Below are positions 31,269-37,471 of a stretch of DNA of 37,471 nt, piece after piece. The translations under genes were made by a program, and so were the position numbers. Source of the stretch: Actinomycetes bacterium (GTDB lineage Bacteria; Actinomycetota; Acidimicrobiia; Acidimicrobiales; RAAP-2). The stretch spans positions 1 through 37,471 of the forward strand of contig JAJYGN010000024.1 in assembly GCA_021790675.1 (NCBI GenBank), in the 5' to 3' direction. The notes beneath the pieces were generated by a model. That model ran no database searches. It was not told where the DNA came from and saw only the letters and a program-made list of their open reading frames with translations. How positions within the stretch are numbered: position 1 is the stretch's first letter; the number at the start of each line of letters is the position of its first letter.

Positions 31269-31876
31269 CGCCGAGCCCGTCCCACGCTGAAGTAGGACCA
31301 GGGCGTGGGTCCGGACGCGAATCCCTGCTCGAGTTCGACGATCTCGAAACCCGCCGCGCGCACCAGCGCCGGCGCGTCGCGCGTGAGATGGCAGCCGTCG
31401 GCGACGACCTGTTCGATCGGATCCAGCCAGCGCTGCCAGCGCGCGACGCGCGCGCTCGGCGCGACGCCGTGCTCGAGGAAGTGCAGTGAGGCTCCCGGGC
31501 GCAGGACGCGGCGCACCTCGGCGAGCACGCGGGCCGGGTTCTCGACCGTGCACAGCGTGAAGGTCATCAGCGCCGCGTCGCAGGACTCGTCGGCGAGGGC
31601 GAGTGCGTGCCCGTCGAGGCCGACGCGCTCGATTCTCACTCGCGAGGCGCCGACGCGGCGCGCGGCGAGGGCGTAGGAGACGTCCGAGGGCTCGACGGCG
31701 AACACGCGAGTGACCGCGGCGGGGTAGTCGGGCACGTTGAGCCCCGTGCCGAATCCGATCTCGACCACGTCGCCCGACAGTCCCGCGCAGACCCGCTCGC
31801 GCCAGCGGTGGATGGGCGGCAGCGCGCACGCCCAGTTAACGACGCGCGGCACGATCACGCGCTGATAGAGACCCAT
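31265..31876 (-). CDS. Class I SAM methyltransferase, METTL7/thiol-methyltransferase-like
   Basis: A 203-residue Rossmann methyltransferase. Motif I is VVEIGFGTG (residues 37-45). After the acidic VEPS comes TFTLCTVENPARVLAEV, then RRVLRPGASLHFLEH, a WQRWLDPIEQ segment, and DGCHLTR. This order (LCTV..P..VL.EVRRVLRPG, then EH, WQ, DGC.LTR) is what I recall of the human METTL7A/B proteins, which methylate alkyl thiols and hydrogen sulfide, and of their bacterial relatives. The first 25 residues are moderately hydrophobic (VIVPRVVNWACALPP). It is third in an operon with DUF302 and DUF2892 genes behind a CsoR/CstR-like operator. The thiol substrate is inference; many relatives are simply annotated methyltransferase type 11. 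Confidence 0.82.
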   Translation of the reverse strand: MGLYQRVIVPRVVNWACALPPIHRWRERVCAGLSGDVVEIGFGTGLNVPDYPAAVTRVFAVEPSDVSYALAARRVGASRVRIERVGLDGHALALADESCDAALMTFTLCTVENPARVLAEVRRVLRPGASLHFLEHGVAPSARVARWQRWLDPIEQVVADGCHLTRDAPALVRAAGFEIVELEQGFASGPTPWSYFSVGRARR

Positions 31877-31879
31877 GGT

Positions 31880-32254
31880 CTAGAGCGCGGCGATCACTCG
31901 CGCCAGGCGGGCCCGCGCGTCGGCCGTGAGGTCGGACATGTTCTCGGCGGGCATCATCTGTTCGGGATCGGCGATCGTCACACGCGTGGTGGACCCGTCG
32001 AGGGACTCGAGCACGACGTTGCACGGGAGCACGAGCGCCGCGCTCGCGTCGCGCTCGAGGGCGTCGTGGGCGAAGTTCGGATTGCAGGCGCCGAGAATCT
32101 TCAGGGGCGAGCGTTCGATGCCGAGCTTCGCGCGAAAGACGCCGTCCACGTCGATCTCGGTCAGGACGCCAAAACCTTCGTTCGCGAGCGCGGCGCGCAC
32201 CGCCGCGTCAACGTCGCTGAGTGGATGGGTAACCGTCGTCGTCAGTTCGCCCAT
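31880..32254 (-). CDS. DUF302 domain protein
   Basis: A 124-residue single-domain cytosolic protein. It matches DUF302 in length and layout: N-terminal TTTVTHPLSDVDAAVRAALANEGFGVLTEIDV, then FRAKLGIERSPLKILGACNPNFAHDAL with a conserved cysteine, and LVLPCNVVLESLDGSTTRVTIADP with a second cysteine. The family's function is unknown. It often accompanies sulfur, copper or membrane-stress genes. Two cysteines in conserved positions would allow thiol or metal chemistry. It lies 9 bases after the DUF2892 gene and 3 bases before the methyltransferase gene, so the three are one transcript. Confidence 0.88.
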   Translation of the reverse strand: MGELTTTVTHPLSDVDAAVRAALANEGFGVLTEIDVDGVFRAKLGIERSPLKILGACNPNFAHDALERDASAALVLPCNVVLESLDGSTTRVTIADPEQMMPAENMSDLTADARARLARVIAAL

Positions 32255-32263
32255 CGGGGCCTC

Positions 32264-32461
32264 CTAGTGGTGATACGTACTCATCTTCAGCACACGATAG
32301 AGCGGACAGAACCCGGTCGCCGCGGTGAGGGCCAGCGCCACGGCGACGATCCACAGGATCACACCCCCGACGCTCGAGGATCCGACGGCGATGGCGACGA
32401 TCGCCGCGACCACCGCCAGCACGCCGCGCAGCCACCGATCGAGAGTTGCTTCGTTTCTCAT
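32264..32461 (-). CDS. DUF2892 small membrane protein (YgaP membrane-part-like)
   Basis: A 65-residue protein with two hydrophobic helices (VLAVVAAIVAIAVG and GVILWIVAVALALTAATGF) followed by FCPLYRVLKMST. The motif TGFCPLY with its cysteine marks the DUF2892 family, the membrane half of the rhodanese YgaP. The cysteine near the membrane surface is often linked to sulfur handling. The ATG at 32461 has AAGGAGG seven bases upstream. It is the first gene of the three-gene operon and its promoter carries the palindromic operator. Confidence 0.88.
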   Translation of the reverse strand: MRNEATLDRWLRGVLAVVAAIVAIAVGSSSVGGVILWIVAVALALTAATGFCPLYRVLKMSTYHH

Positions 32462-32484
32462 GCGACCTCCTTGTCCGTGGTATC

Positions 32485-32513
32485 AGTATACCCCCAGGGG
32501 TATCAAAGGACAA
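32485..32513 (-). promoter_or_regulatory. Promoter with CsoR/CstR-like operator in its spacer
   Basis: On the minus strand TTGTCC (32508-32513) and TATACT (32485-32490) are a -35 and -10 separated by exactly 17 bases. The palindrome ATACCCC-CA-GGGGTAT (32488-32503) with perfect 7-base arms fills the spacer and touches the -10. Such C/G-tract palindromes ending in ATA and TAT are typical of CsoR/CstR/RcnR-type repressor sites. GGTATCA occurs twice (32479 and 32499), and arms CCTTGTCC (32469-32476) and GGACAAGG (32508-32515) flank the site. No csoR or cstR gene is in the window. Confidence 0.72.
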
Positions 32514-32536
32514 GGGGCCAAGGACGGTGAACCCGG

Positions 32537-33616
32537 CTAGCGGCCCTCGCGCAGGCGCCCGATGACGTCGTCGACGACACCGCTCGTGGTCGAATCGCCA
32601 CCCAGATCGAAAGTGCGAATCCCCGCGGCCGCCCCCTCGAGGGTCGCCGCGCGCAGGCGCTCGGCGGCGTGGCGGAAGGCGTCGTCGCCCAAGTGGATCG
32701 CCGCGTGGTCGAGCAGCGCGGCCTGGGCCAGCAGCATCGCCATCGGGTTGGCGACGTTCTTGCCCTCGAGCGAGGGCGCGGTGCCGTGGGGCGCCTCGGC
32801 CATGGCCACGGTGGGGTGCAGGTTCTCGTCTAGTGACAACAGCACCGACTCGGCGCCGGCGATCGAGCCGAAGAGGGCCAGCACCATGTCCGACAGGCAG
32901 TCGCCGTCGCGATTGAGCGAAGGAATCACGAGTGTCTGGTCGTGCACGTCGGTCAGCAGCCCGGCGTAGGTCGCGTCGATCAGCACGGGGCGGTAGGCGA
33001 CGCCGGGGTGGCGCGTTGCCGCCTCGTCCATCTCCTCCTTGAGCATGCCCTCGTAGGTGGGAGAGACCGTCCACTTGGGCCCGCCGTAGACCATGCCGCC
33101 CACCTGGGCCGCCGCCTGGAAGGCGTACTCGGCCACGTGGCGACAGATCGAACGCTCGATGCGCTCAGTGCGCCAGGCGACTTCGCCGACCCCGCCGAAA
33201 GCGCCCTCTCGACCCTCGGCCGCGCCGTAGGCGTCGCCGACGGCCATGCGGATCACGATGATCGGCTTGGTCGAGGCGACGACCGGAGCGACGCCGGGGA
33301 TTCGCCGGCCCGTTCGCACGATGACCGACCCGCCGATTCCCTCGCGCAGCAGGCGATTGGGAGAACCGACGCTGCCGATCTCGGTGGGCGTGACCGTGGC
33401 GGCCTTGAGCCCGAGGCCCGTCTCGACCATCGCGGTGGCCGCCTCGCGCACGACGCCGTTGTTCGTCGCTTGCCGGTTCGCCAGTGAGAGGTCGAAGTGG
33501 GTGAAGGCCAGCTCGACGCCGAGCAGTTCGGGGGTCATGACGCGCAGGGACTCTTCGAGGAGTTCCTGACCCGTCTGGTCGCCGTCGCAGACGACGATAG
33601 TGGGGGTTGTGGACAT
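32537..33616 (-). CDS. Isocitrate/isopropylmalate dehydrogenase family protein
   Basis: A 359-residue beta-decarboxylating dehydrogenase relative. It opens with IVVCDGDQTGQELLEESLRV, where G-D-x-x-G/T is the family start. The substrate loop keeps Ser and Arg as SPNRLLREG. The metal-binding part reads LNRDGDCLSDM, and the cofactor part EAPHGTAPSLEGKNVANPMA is strongly conserved. Differences from typical enzymes are VIVRTGRRIPG where ANxRP is usual, and MAVGDAYGAAEG in place of the ENTEGxYxG-type segment. The substrate could be isocitrate or another 2-hydroxy acid. It stands alone: the DUF2892 promoter is on one side and the double-VOC gene 33 bases away on the other, on the same strand. Confidence 0.85.
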   Translation of the reverse strand: MSTTPTIVVCDGDQTGQELLEESLRVMTPELLGVELAFTHFDLSLANRQATNNGVVREAATAMVETGLGLKAATVTPTEIGSVGSPNRLLREGIGGSVIVRTGRRIPGVAPVVASTKPIIVIRMAVGDAYGAAEGREGAFGGVGEVAWRTERIERSICRHVAEYAFQAAAQVGGMVYGGPKWTVSPTYEGMLKEEMDEAATRHPGVAYRPVLIDATYAGLLTDVHDQTLVIPSLNRDGDCLSDMVLALFGSIAGAESVLLSLDENLHPTVAMAEAPHGTAPSLEGKNVANPMAMLLAQAALLDHAAIHLGDDAFRHAAERLRAATLEGAAAGIRTFDLGGDSTTSGVVDDVIGRLREGR

Positions 33617-33649
33617 GACCTATCTTCTCACACGCGAATCGAGACCGGT

Positions 33650-34411
33650 CTAGGGTTCGACCCCGAGTCGCATGACGACGATCACGTTGTGGCAGATCGG
33701 CTCGACGAAGGCGCTGATCGCGCTGCCGGGCACCGGCATCTCTTCAACGAGCACCCGTCCGCCGTGTTCGAGGACGGTCTCGCGCGCGGCCGCCAGCGAG
33801 TCGACGAGAAAGACGGGATTCCAATGGGACTGGCCCGCGAGAACCTGAGGCGAGGAGATGCTCGCGAACCATTGCTCGCCGGCGCTGAGGATGCGCAGAC
33901 CCGCCTCAGGCTCGATGAGCGAGTGGCCGGTCAGGCTGCGGTAGTAGCGCGCGGCCGCCTCGGGGTCGCTCGAGACGTGGTCGAACCAGCCGGGCGCGCC
34001 GACCTCGTAGAGTGCGCCGAAGCCAGTGAATTCGCGCGCTTGCCACAGCCCGTGCACCACCCCGGCCGGGTCCATCAGCAGAGCCATGTGGCCGAGCTCG
34101 AGGATCGGAGTCGCCTCGATGATGACCGCGGCGCCCAACTCCTCGGCGCGAGCGACGCTCGCGTCCACGTTCGCGGTCGCGAAGTAGGTGACGAACGTGC
34201 CGGACGCCGCGTCCATCTGGCCGAGGCCGAGCACCGCGCGGCCCCGGTGGGTGGCGATGGAGTAGAAGCCGGTGTCGGCCTCGCCGTGTTCCCAGTCCCA
34301 GGCGAAGACTCCCGAGAGGAAGTCCTTCATCGCCGCGAGCTTCTCGCGCGTGGGCACCATCGCGTCGATCCACACGGGCAGGCCCGGCGTGGGGGTGTTG
34401 ACATCGACCAT
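33650..34411 (-). CDS. Double-VOC-domain protein (Cfp30B-like)
   Basis: A 253-residue protein with two tandem VOC modules, about residues 8-125 and 135-250. The N-terminal module begins TPGLPVWIDAMVPTREKLAAMKDFL with VFAWDWEHGEADTGFY, a pattern seen in the actinobacterial 27-kDa antigen (Cfp30B) family. The second module starts GAPGWFDHVSSDPEAAARYYRSL. Catalytic metal ligands are not evident, so a binding role is possible. I chose the ATG at 34411 because GAGG lies eight bases upstream and the family start follows. The frame is open upstream but that part is antisense to the next gene. Confidence 0.87.
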   Translation of the reverse strand: MVDVNTPTPGLPVWIDAMVPTREKLAAMKDFLSGVFAWDWEHGEADTGFYSIATHRGRAVLGLGQMDAASGTFVTYFATANVDASVARAEELGAAVIIEATPILELGHMALLMDPAGVVHGLWQAREFTGFGALYEVGAPGWFDHVSSDPEAAARYYRSLTGHSLIEPEAGLRILSAGEQWFASISSPQVLAGQSHWNPVFLVDSLAAARETVLEHGGRVLVEEMPVPGSAISAFVEPICHNVIVVMRLGVEP

Positions 34412-34507
34412 GGCCCATCCTCGCATCGTGCGCGCGTCACGTCCAGGGCGATCCTCGCGAACGCGGCCCGGGTCCACTACAGTTTCCCCATCAACGGGGG
34501 AGGGCCT

Positions 34508-35095
34508 ATGGTAGGCACCGAAACGCACGCGCCCGCGACGCGACCCAAGATCGCGATCGTGCCCGTCGCCGGGCTGCCCATCGTGGCGCTCGTCCTCGCC
34601 CTCGAGATCGCCGCGATCCTCGGCAACTGGCGCTGGGGGCTCATCTTCAGCCACGTCGTCGGCGGGGCGCTGTGGACTTCGATTGACCTCTTCGTGGGCC
34701 TCGTCGTCGGGCCGATCCTCGGGCGCCTTTCGATCCCCGCGCGTATCGAATTCGTCTCGCGCTTCATGCCCAAGATGGTGATCATCATGCCGACCGTCGT
34801 TGCGATGAACCTGGGTGCGGGTTTCCAGGTGGCGCGCCTGCTCGGCAACCTCTCGGTGGACAGCCCGAACCACGCGTGGCTGATCGCGTCATTCATCGTG
34901 GTGGGCGTCATGGTCGTCATCGCCCTCGGGGTGCTCGAGCCGGCGAACATCGCGGTGCTCTTCGAGATGAACAAGGAGCAGCCCAGCGGTGAGCGCATCG
35001 AGCACCTGATGAAGCGCTTCGTCTACAGCGCGGGGATACTCGGTCTCATGCAGGTGGCGACGCTGATCATCATGACTCGGGTGGCTTCGCGATGA
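34508..35095 (+). CDS. Multi-pass membrane protein of unknown function
   Basis: A 195-residue integral membrane protein with about five hydrophobic segments: IVPVAGLPIVALVLALEI, then GLIFSHVVGGALWTSIDLFVGL, MPKMVIIMPTVVAMNLGAG, WLIASFIVVGVMVVIALG and SAGILGLMQVATLIIM. The second segment, with a histidine followed by VGGALW, faintly recalls CopD- or DUF2269-like proteins, but I would not assign either. GGGGGAGGG upstream sets the ATG at 34508, and TACAGT (34478-34483) is a candidate -10. It overlaps the next membrane-protein gene by ATGA, so the two are probably partners. Confidence 0.75.
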   Translation: MVGTETHAPATRPKIAIVPVAGLPIVALVLALEIAAILGNWRWGLIFSHVVGGALWTSIDLFVGLVVGPILGRLSIPARIEFVSRFMPKMVIIMPTVVAMNLGAGFQVARLLGNLSVDSPNHAWLIASFIVVGVMVVIALGVLEPANIAVLFEMNKEQPSGERIEHLMKRFVYSAGILGLMQVATLIIMTRVASR

Positions 35096-35481
35096 CCGAC
35101 CGTCACTACCCTCCGGTTCCCTGGCTGACCTCGATCGCGTTGGGCTTCGTCGTGATCGGCGGCATCGTGATGGCGGCCTACGCGCCGCGTCATCCCCCGA
35201 TGGGCGTCGCGACTGCGCTGCTCGTCGCCGGGCTCGTCTGCCTCGGCGTGGCCGGCGCGATGATGACGCGTCTCGGGACCTTCGCCTGGGCGACGTTCGT
35301 CAAGGTCTTCAAGTGGGCCCTGCTCGCCTACATCGTCCAGAGCGGGATGATCGAGTTCGTCTTCGTTCGCGACCACACCCGCGGCGCGCCGCTCGTCGTC
35401 GTGACTCTGATGCTCGCGGTCTTCGCCACCAGCGTGCCGACGACGATCGCCTTCACGACCGCGCGCTACGCGGACGTCTGA
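35092..35481 (+). CDS. Four-helix membrane protein of unknown function
   Basis: A 129-residue protein with four likely membrane segments: WLTSIALGFVVIGGIVMAAY, MGVATALLVAGLVCLGVAGA, FKWALLAYIVQSGMIEFVF and LVVVTLMLAVFATSVPT. Loops are short, with a basic stretch before helix 1. No motif is recognised. It is translationally coupled to the preceding membrane protein through an ATGA overlap. Its TGA directly abuts the reversed TGA of the acyl-CoA dehydrogenase gene (TGATCA). The pair may form one hetero-oligomeric complex; this is inference from linkage. Confidence 0.72.
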   Translation: MTDRHYPPVPWLTSIALGFVVIGGIVMAAYAPRHPPMGVATALLVAGLVCLGVAGAMMTRLGTFAWATFVKVFKWALLAYIVQSGMIEFVFVRDHTRGAPLVVVTLMLAVFATSVPTTIAFTTARYADV

Positions 35482-36663
35482 TCAGATCTCTCTCTCGCGG
35501 GGCAGTCCGAGCACCCGCTCGGCGATGATGTCGCGCTGAACCTCTGAGGTTCCCCCGCCGATAGTCAGCGCCGGCGCGAAGAGGAAGCCGTTGCTCCACA
35601 TCGTCGCTTCGGCGCGGACTCCTGACCCCGGTCCGCGGCCCGCGAGCATGCCGGCGTTGCCGGCGAGTCGCTTCGCGAGGGTCATGATCTCCTGGCCGTG
35701 GACGTCGGCGAGAGCCTTGCGCACGCTCGCCTCGGGTCCGGGGGCGCGCCCCGCGAGCGCTGTCGCGAGCAGGCGCAGGCGCAGCACGCGAAGGATCTCC
35801 CCGTGGGACCAGCAGCGCACCAGGGCGTCGCGCGCGAGCTCGTCGTAGGCGACCTCTCCCTCGCGCACCGTGGCGACCAGGTCCGTCGCGGTGGGTCCGC
35901 GTCCCCAGAGTGCGCCTTCTCCCGAGAGCGAGACCCGCTCGTTCCCCAGGGTCACCTTGGCCAGACGCCAGCCGTCGTTCTCGGCGCCGACGAGGTAGTC
36001 CGCCGGTAGTCGCACCTCGTCGAGGACGACCTCGTTGACGACATGCTCGCCGGTCATGTCACGGATCGGGCGCACCGTGACGCCCGGCGCGTCCATGGGA
36101 CAGACAAAGTAACTCACGCCGCGCTGGCGCGGCGCGCTCGAGGTGCGCGCGAGCAGGATGCCCCACGAGGCGACGTGCGCGTAGCTCGTCCAGACCTTCT
36201 GACCGCTGACGACCCACTCGTCGCCGTCGCGGCGCGCCCGTGTTGAGAGCGCCGCCAGGTCGCTGCCGGCACCGGGCTCGGAGAAGAGCTGGCACCAGAA
36301 CTCCTCACCGCTCAACAAGCGTGGTAGCCAGCGCGCCTGCTGTTCGAGCGTGCCGGCGTAGATGATCGTCGGTCCCGCCCAGCCGATGCCGATGGGGTTG
36401 AGCGGGCGCGCAACGTTCGCGCGCGCGAGCTCCTCGGCGATGAGGAGCTGGTACTCGACGTCGGCGTCTCGTCCCCAGGGCGCGGGCCACTGCGGCGCGA
36501 CGAGGCCGGCCTCGGCGAGCTCGGCGCCGGAGGGCTCGGGGTGCTCAGCGAGCCAGGCGCGCAGTTCGACGCGGCGCGGGTCGTCGAGTTGCGCAGTGTC
36601 CGATGTCGGTGTCGCCGGTATCTCGCGGCCAGCCGTTACGTCGCGTTCTGGCGCGGTGGACAT
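35482..36663 (-). CDS. Acyl-CoA dehydrogenase
   Basis: A 393-residue FAD flavoprotein that oxidises acyl-CoA thioesters, passing electrons to electron-transfer flavoprotein. The middle domain motif is FSEPGAGSDLAAL, with VVSGQKVWTSYAHVA next. The C-terminal helical domain ends GGGTSEVQRDIIAERVLGLPRE, the typical FAD-contact signature. The N-terminal domain is normal in length after a 30-residue unconserved start. The catalytic carboxylate cannot be assigned by eye. The chain-length or steroid substrate is unknown. GGAGG eight bases upstream supports the ATG at 36663. Confidence 0.93.
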   Translation of the reverse strand: MSTAPERDVTAGREIPATPTSDTAQLDDPRRVELRAWLAEHPEPSGAELAEAGLVAPQWPAPWGRDADVEYQLLIAEELARANVARPLNPIGIGWAGPTIIYAGTLEQQARWLPRLLSGEEFWCQLFSEPGAGSDLAALSTRARRDGDEWVVSGQKVWTSYAHVASWGILLARTSSAPRQRGVSYFVCPMDAPGVTVRPIRDMTGEHVVNEVVLDEVRLPADYLVGAENDGWRLAKVTLGNERVSLSGEGALWGRGPTATDLVATVREGEVAYDELARDALVRCWSHGEILRVLRLRLLATALAGRAPGPEASVRKALADVHGQEIMTLAKRLAGNAGMLAGRGPGSGVRAEATMWSNGFLFAPALTIGGGTSEVQRDIIAERVLGLPREREI

Positions 36664-36722
36664 GGTTGTCGCCTCCGCCGCTACGGTACACGGGTCGTCG
36701 GTCAGCTCGGCGGCGGCCTCGG

Positions 36723-36728
36723 TAATGT
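36723..36728 (+). promoter_or_regulatory. Candidate -10 box for the amidase gene
   Basis: TAATGT fits TAnnnT and ends exactly seven bases before the ATG at 36735, with no purine-rich ribosome site between. This is the arrangement of leaderless transcripts common in actinobacteria. The divergent spacer to the acyl-CoA dehydrogenase is only 71 bases. No clear -35 is seen. Confidence 0.4.
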
Positions 36729-36734
36729 GTCGCC

Positions 36735-37471
36735 ATGACCGATCCCCACGCGCCCAGCGCGGACCTCGCTTACCTCAGCGTCGCCGAGATCGAGGGACGC
36801 CTCGCCGCGGGCACGCTCACCTCACTCGCCCTGGTGTCGGCTCTGCTCGAGCGCATCGCCGCGATCGACGCGCCGCATTCGCCGGTCGCACTGCGCGCGA
36901 TCGCGGCGCTCGCACCGGACGCGCTTGAGGTGGCGGCCGAGCGCGACGCGGAGCGCCGCGACGGGCGCGTGCGCGGGGCTCTGCACGGCATCCCGGTGGT
37001 GATCAAGGACAACGTCGAGGCGATCGGCCTGCCCGGCACCGCCGGCTCGACCGCACTTCTCGGACGCCCCGCGCGCGAGGCGCCGCTGGTGGCGCGACTG
37101 CGCGAGGCCGGCGCGATTCTTCTGGCGAGCACCAATCTCAGCCAGTGGGCCAACATCCGCTCGGTGCGCTCGACCAGCGGCTGGTCGGCGACCGGCGGCC
37201 TGGTCGGCAACCCCTGGGCGCTCGATCGCTCGGCCGGCGGCTCCTCATCGGGCTCGGGCGCCGCACTCGCCGCGGGCCTCGCGCCACTCGCCGTGGGCAC
37301 CGAGACCGACGGGTCCATCGTCTGTCCGGCGTCGGTCTGTGGCGTCGTAGGCCTCAAGCCCACTATCGGGGTCGTGCCGGCCACCCACGTAGTGCCCATC
37401 AGCGCGAGCCAGGACAGTCCCGGGCCACTGGGCCGGCGCGTGGACGACGTGGCCCGCATGTTCGGCGTGCT
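36735..37471 (+). CDS. Amidase-signature-family protein, N-terminal part
   Basis: The gene runs off the window after 245 codons, about half of a typical 450-500-residue enzyme. The amidase-signature catalytic triad is present: Lys91 in GIPVVIKDNVEA, the cis-Ser in GGSSSGSG at about residue 171, and the nucleophilic Ser194 in GTETDGSIVCPAS. The spelling TETDGS, rather than the GatA-type TDxGGS, points to a stand-alone amide hydrolase rather than the tRNA amidotransferase subunit. An ATG at 36735 gives MTDPHAPSADLAYLSVAEIE, the family N-terminal helix. The substrate is unknown. Confidence 0.88.
   Translation, partial: MTDPHAPSADLAYLSVAEIEGRLAAGTLTSLALVSALLERIAAIDAPHSPVALRAIAALAPDALEVAAERDAERRDGRVRGALHGIPVVIKDNVEAIGLPGTAGSTALLGRPAREAPLVARLREAGAILLASTNLSQWANIRSVRSTSGWSATGGLVGNPWALDRSAGGSSSGSGAALAAGLAPLAVGTETDGSIVCPASVCGVVGLKPTIGVVPATHVVPISASQDSPGPLGRRVDDVARMFGV

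Overview
The window is dense, high-GC bacterial chromosome with frequent GTG starts, many 4-base gene overlaps and almost no spacer DNA. The family content points to an actinobacterium: an HspR-type heat-shock operon with a HAIR-like operator, PurS, a mycoredoxin-like protein, PPOX-fold and double-VOC proteins, a GlnR-like operator and TAnnnT -10 boxes. A deep-branching group such as Acidimicrobiia is my best guess, but that is inference and no marker here proves it. I see no insertion sequence, prophage, CRISPR array, rRNA gene or replication origin. This is ordinary core chromosome with small accessory patches.

Layout. 1-3171: the 3' end of an EtfD-like Fe-S protein, a PPOX-fold protein, and a coupled MarR regulator/DHA2 efflux pair. 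3190-5119: amt and a PII gene behind a GlnR-like operator, closed by a strong hairpin. 5184-12471: gpmA on the minus strand, then dnaK-grpE-dnaJ-hspR-clpB as one tightly coupled heat-shock operon with a HAIR-like operator over its promoter. 12525-26301: a purine block, purA-D-B-C-S-Q, then purL, then purF-M-pyrE. It is interrupted by minus-strand genes for a HIT protein, a lysine-rich small protein and a PHP phosphoesterase. 26283-28290: a serine hydrolase, tRNA-Phe and tRNA-Asp, a mycoredoxin-like protein and a VOC protein, all on the minus strand. 28388-31268: a SHOCT membrane protein, a two-component system and a secreted helical protein. 31265-32515: a three-gene minus-strand operon (DUF2892, DUF302, thiol-methyltransferase-like) with a CsoR/CstR-like palindrome between its -35 and -10. 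32537-37471: an isocitrate/isopropylmalate dehydrogenase relative, a double-VOC protein, two coupled unknown membrane proteins, an acyl-CoA dehydrogenase and the 5' part of an amidase.

How the parts work together. The Amt/PII pair links ammonium uptake to nitrogen status. The heat-shock operon joins the DnaK cycle, its repressor and the ClpB disaggregase in one transcript. The purine block covers most steps from PRPP to IMP, plus the first committed step to AMP, and couples orotate phosphoribosyltransferase to purM. purE, purK, purN and purH are not in the window. The most interesting candidate system is the 31265-32515 operon, which looks like a reactive-sulfur or metal-stress module built around a METTL7-like methyltransferase. 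Other points worth a second look are a 27-codon reading frame in the AT-rich leader of purL and a recurrent habit of convergent genes sharing stop-codon bases.
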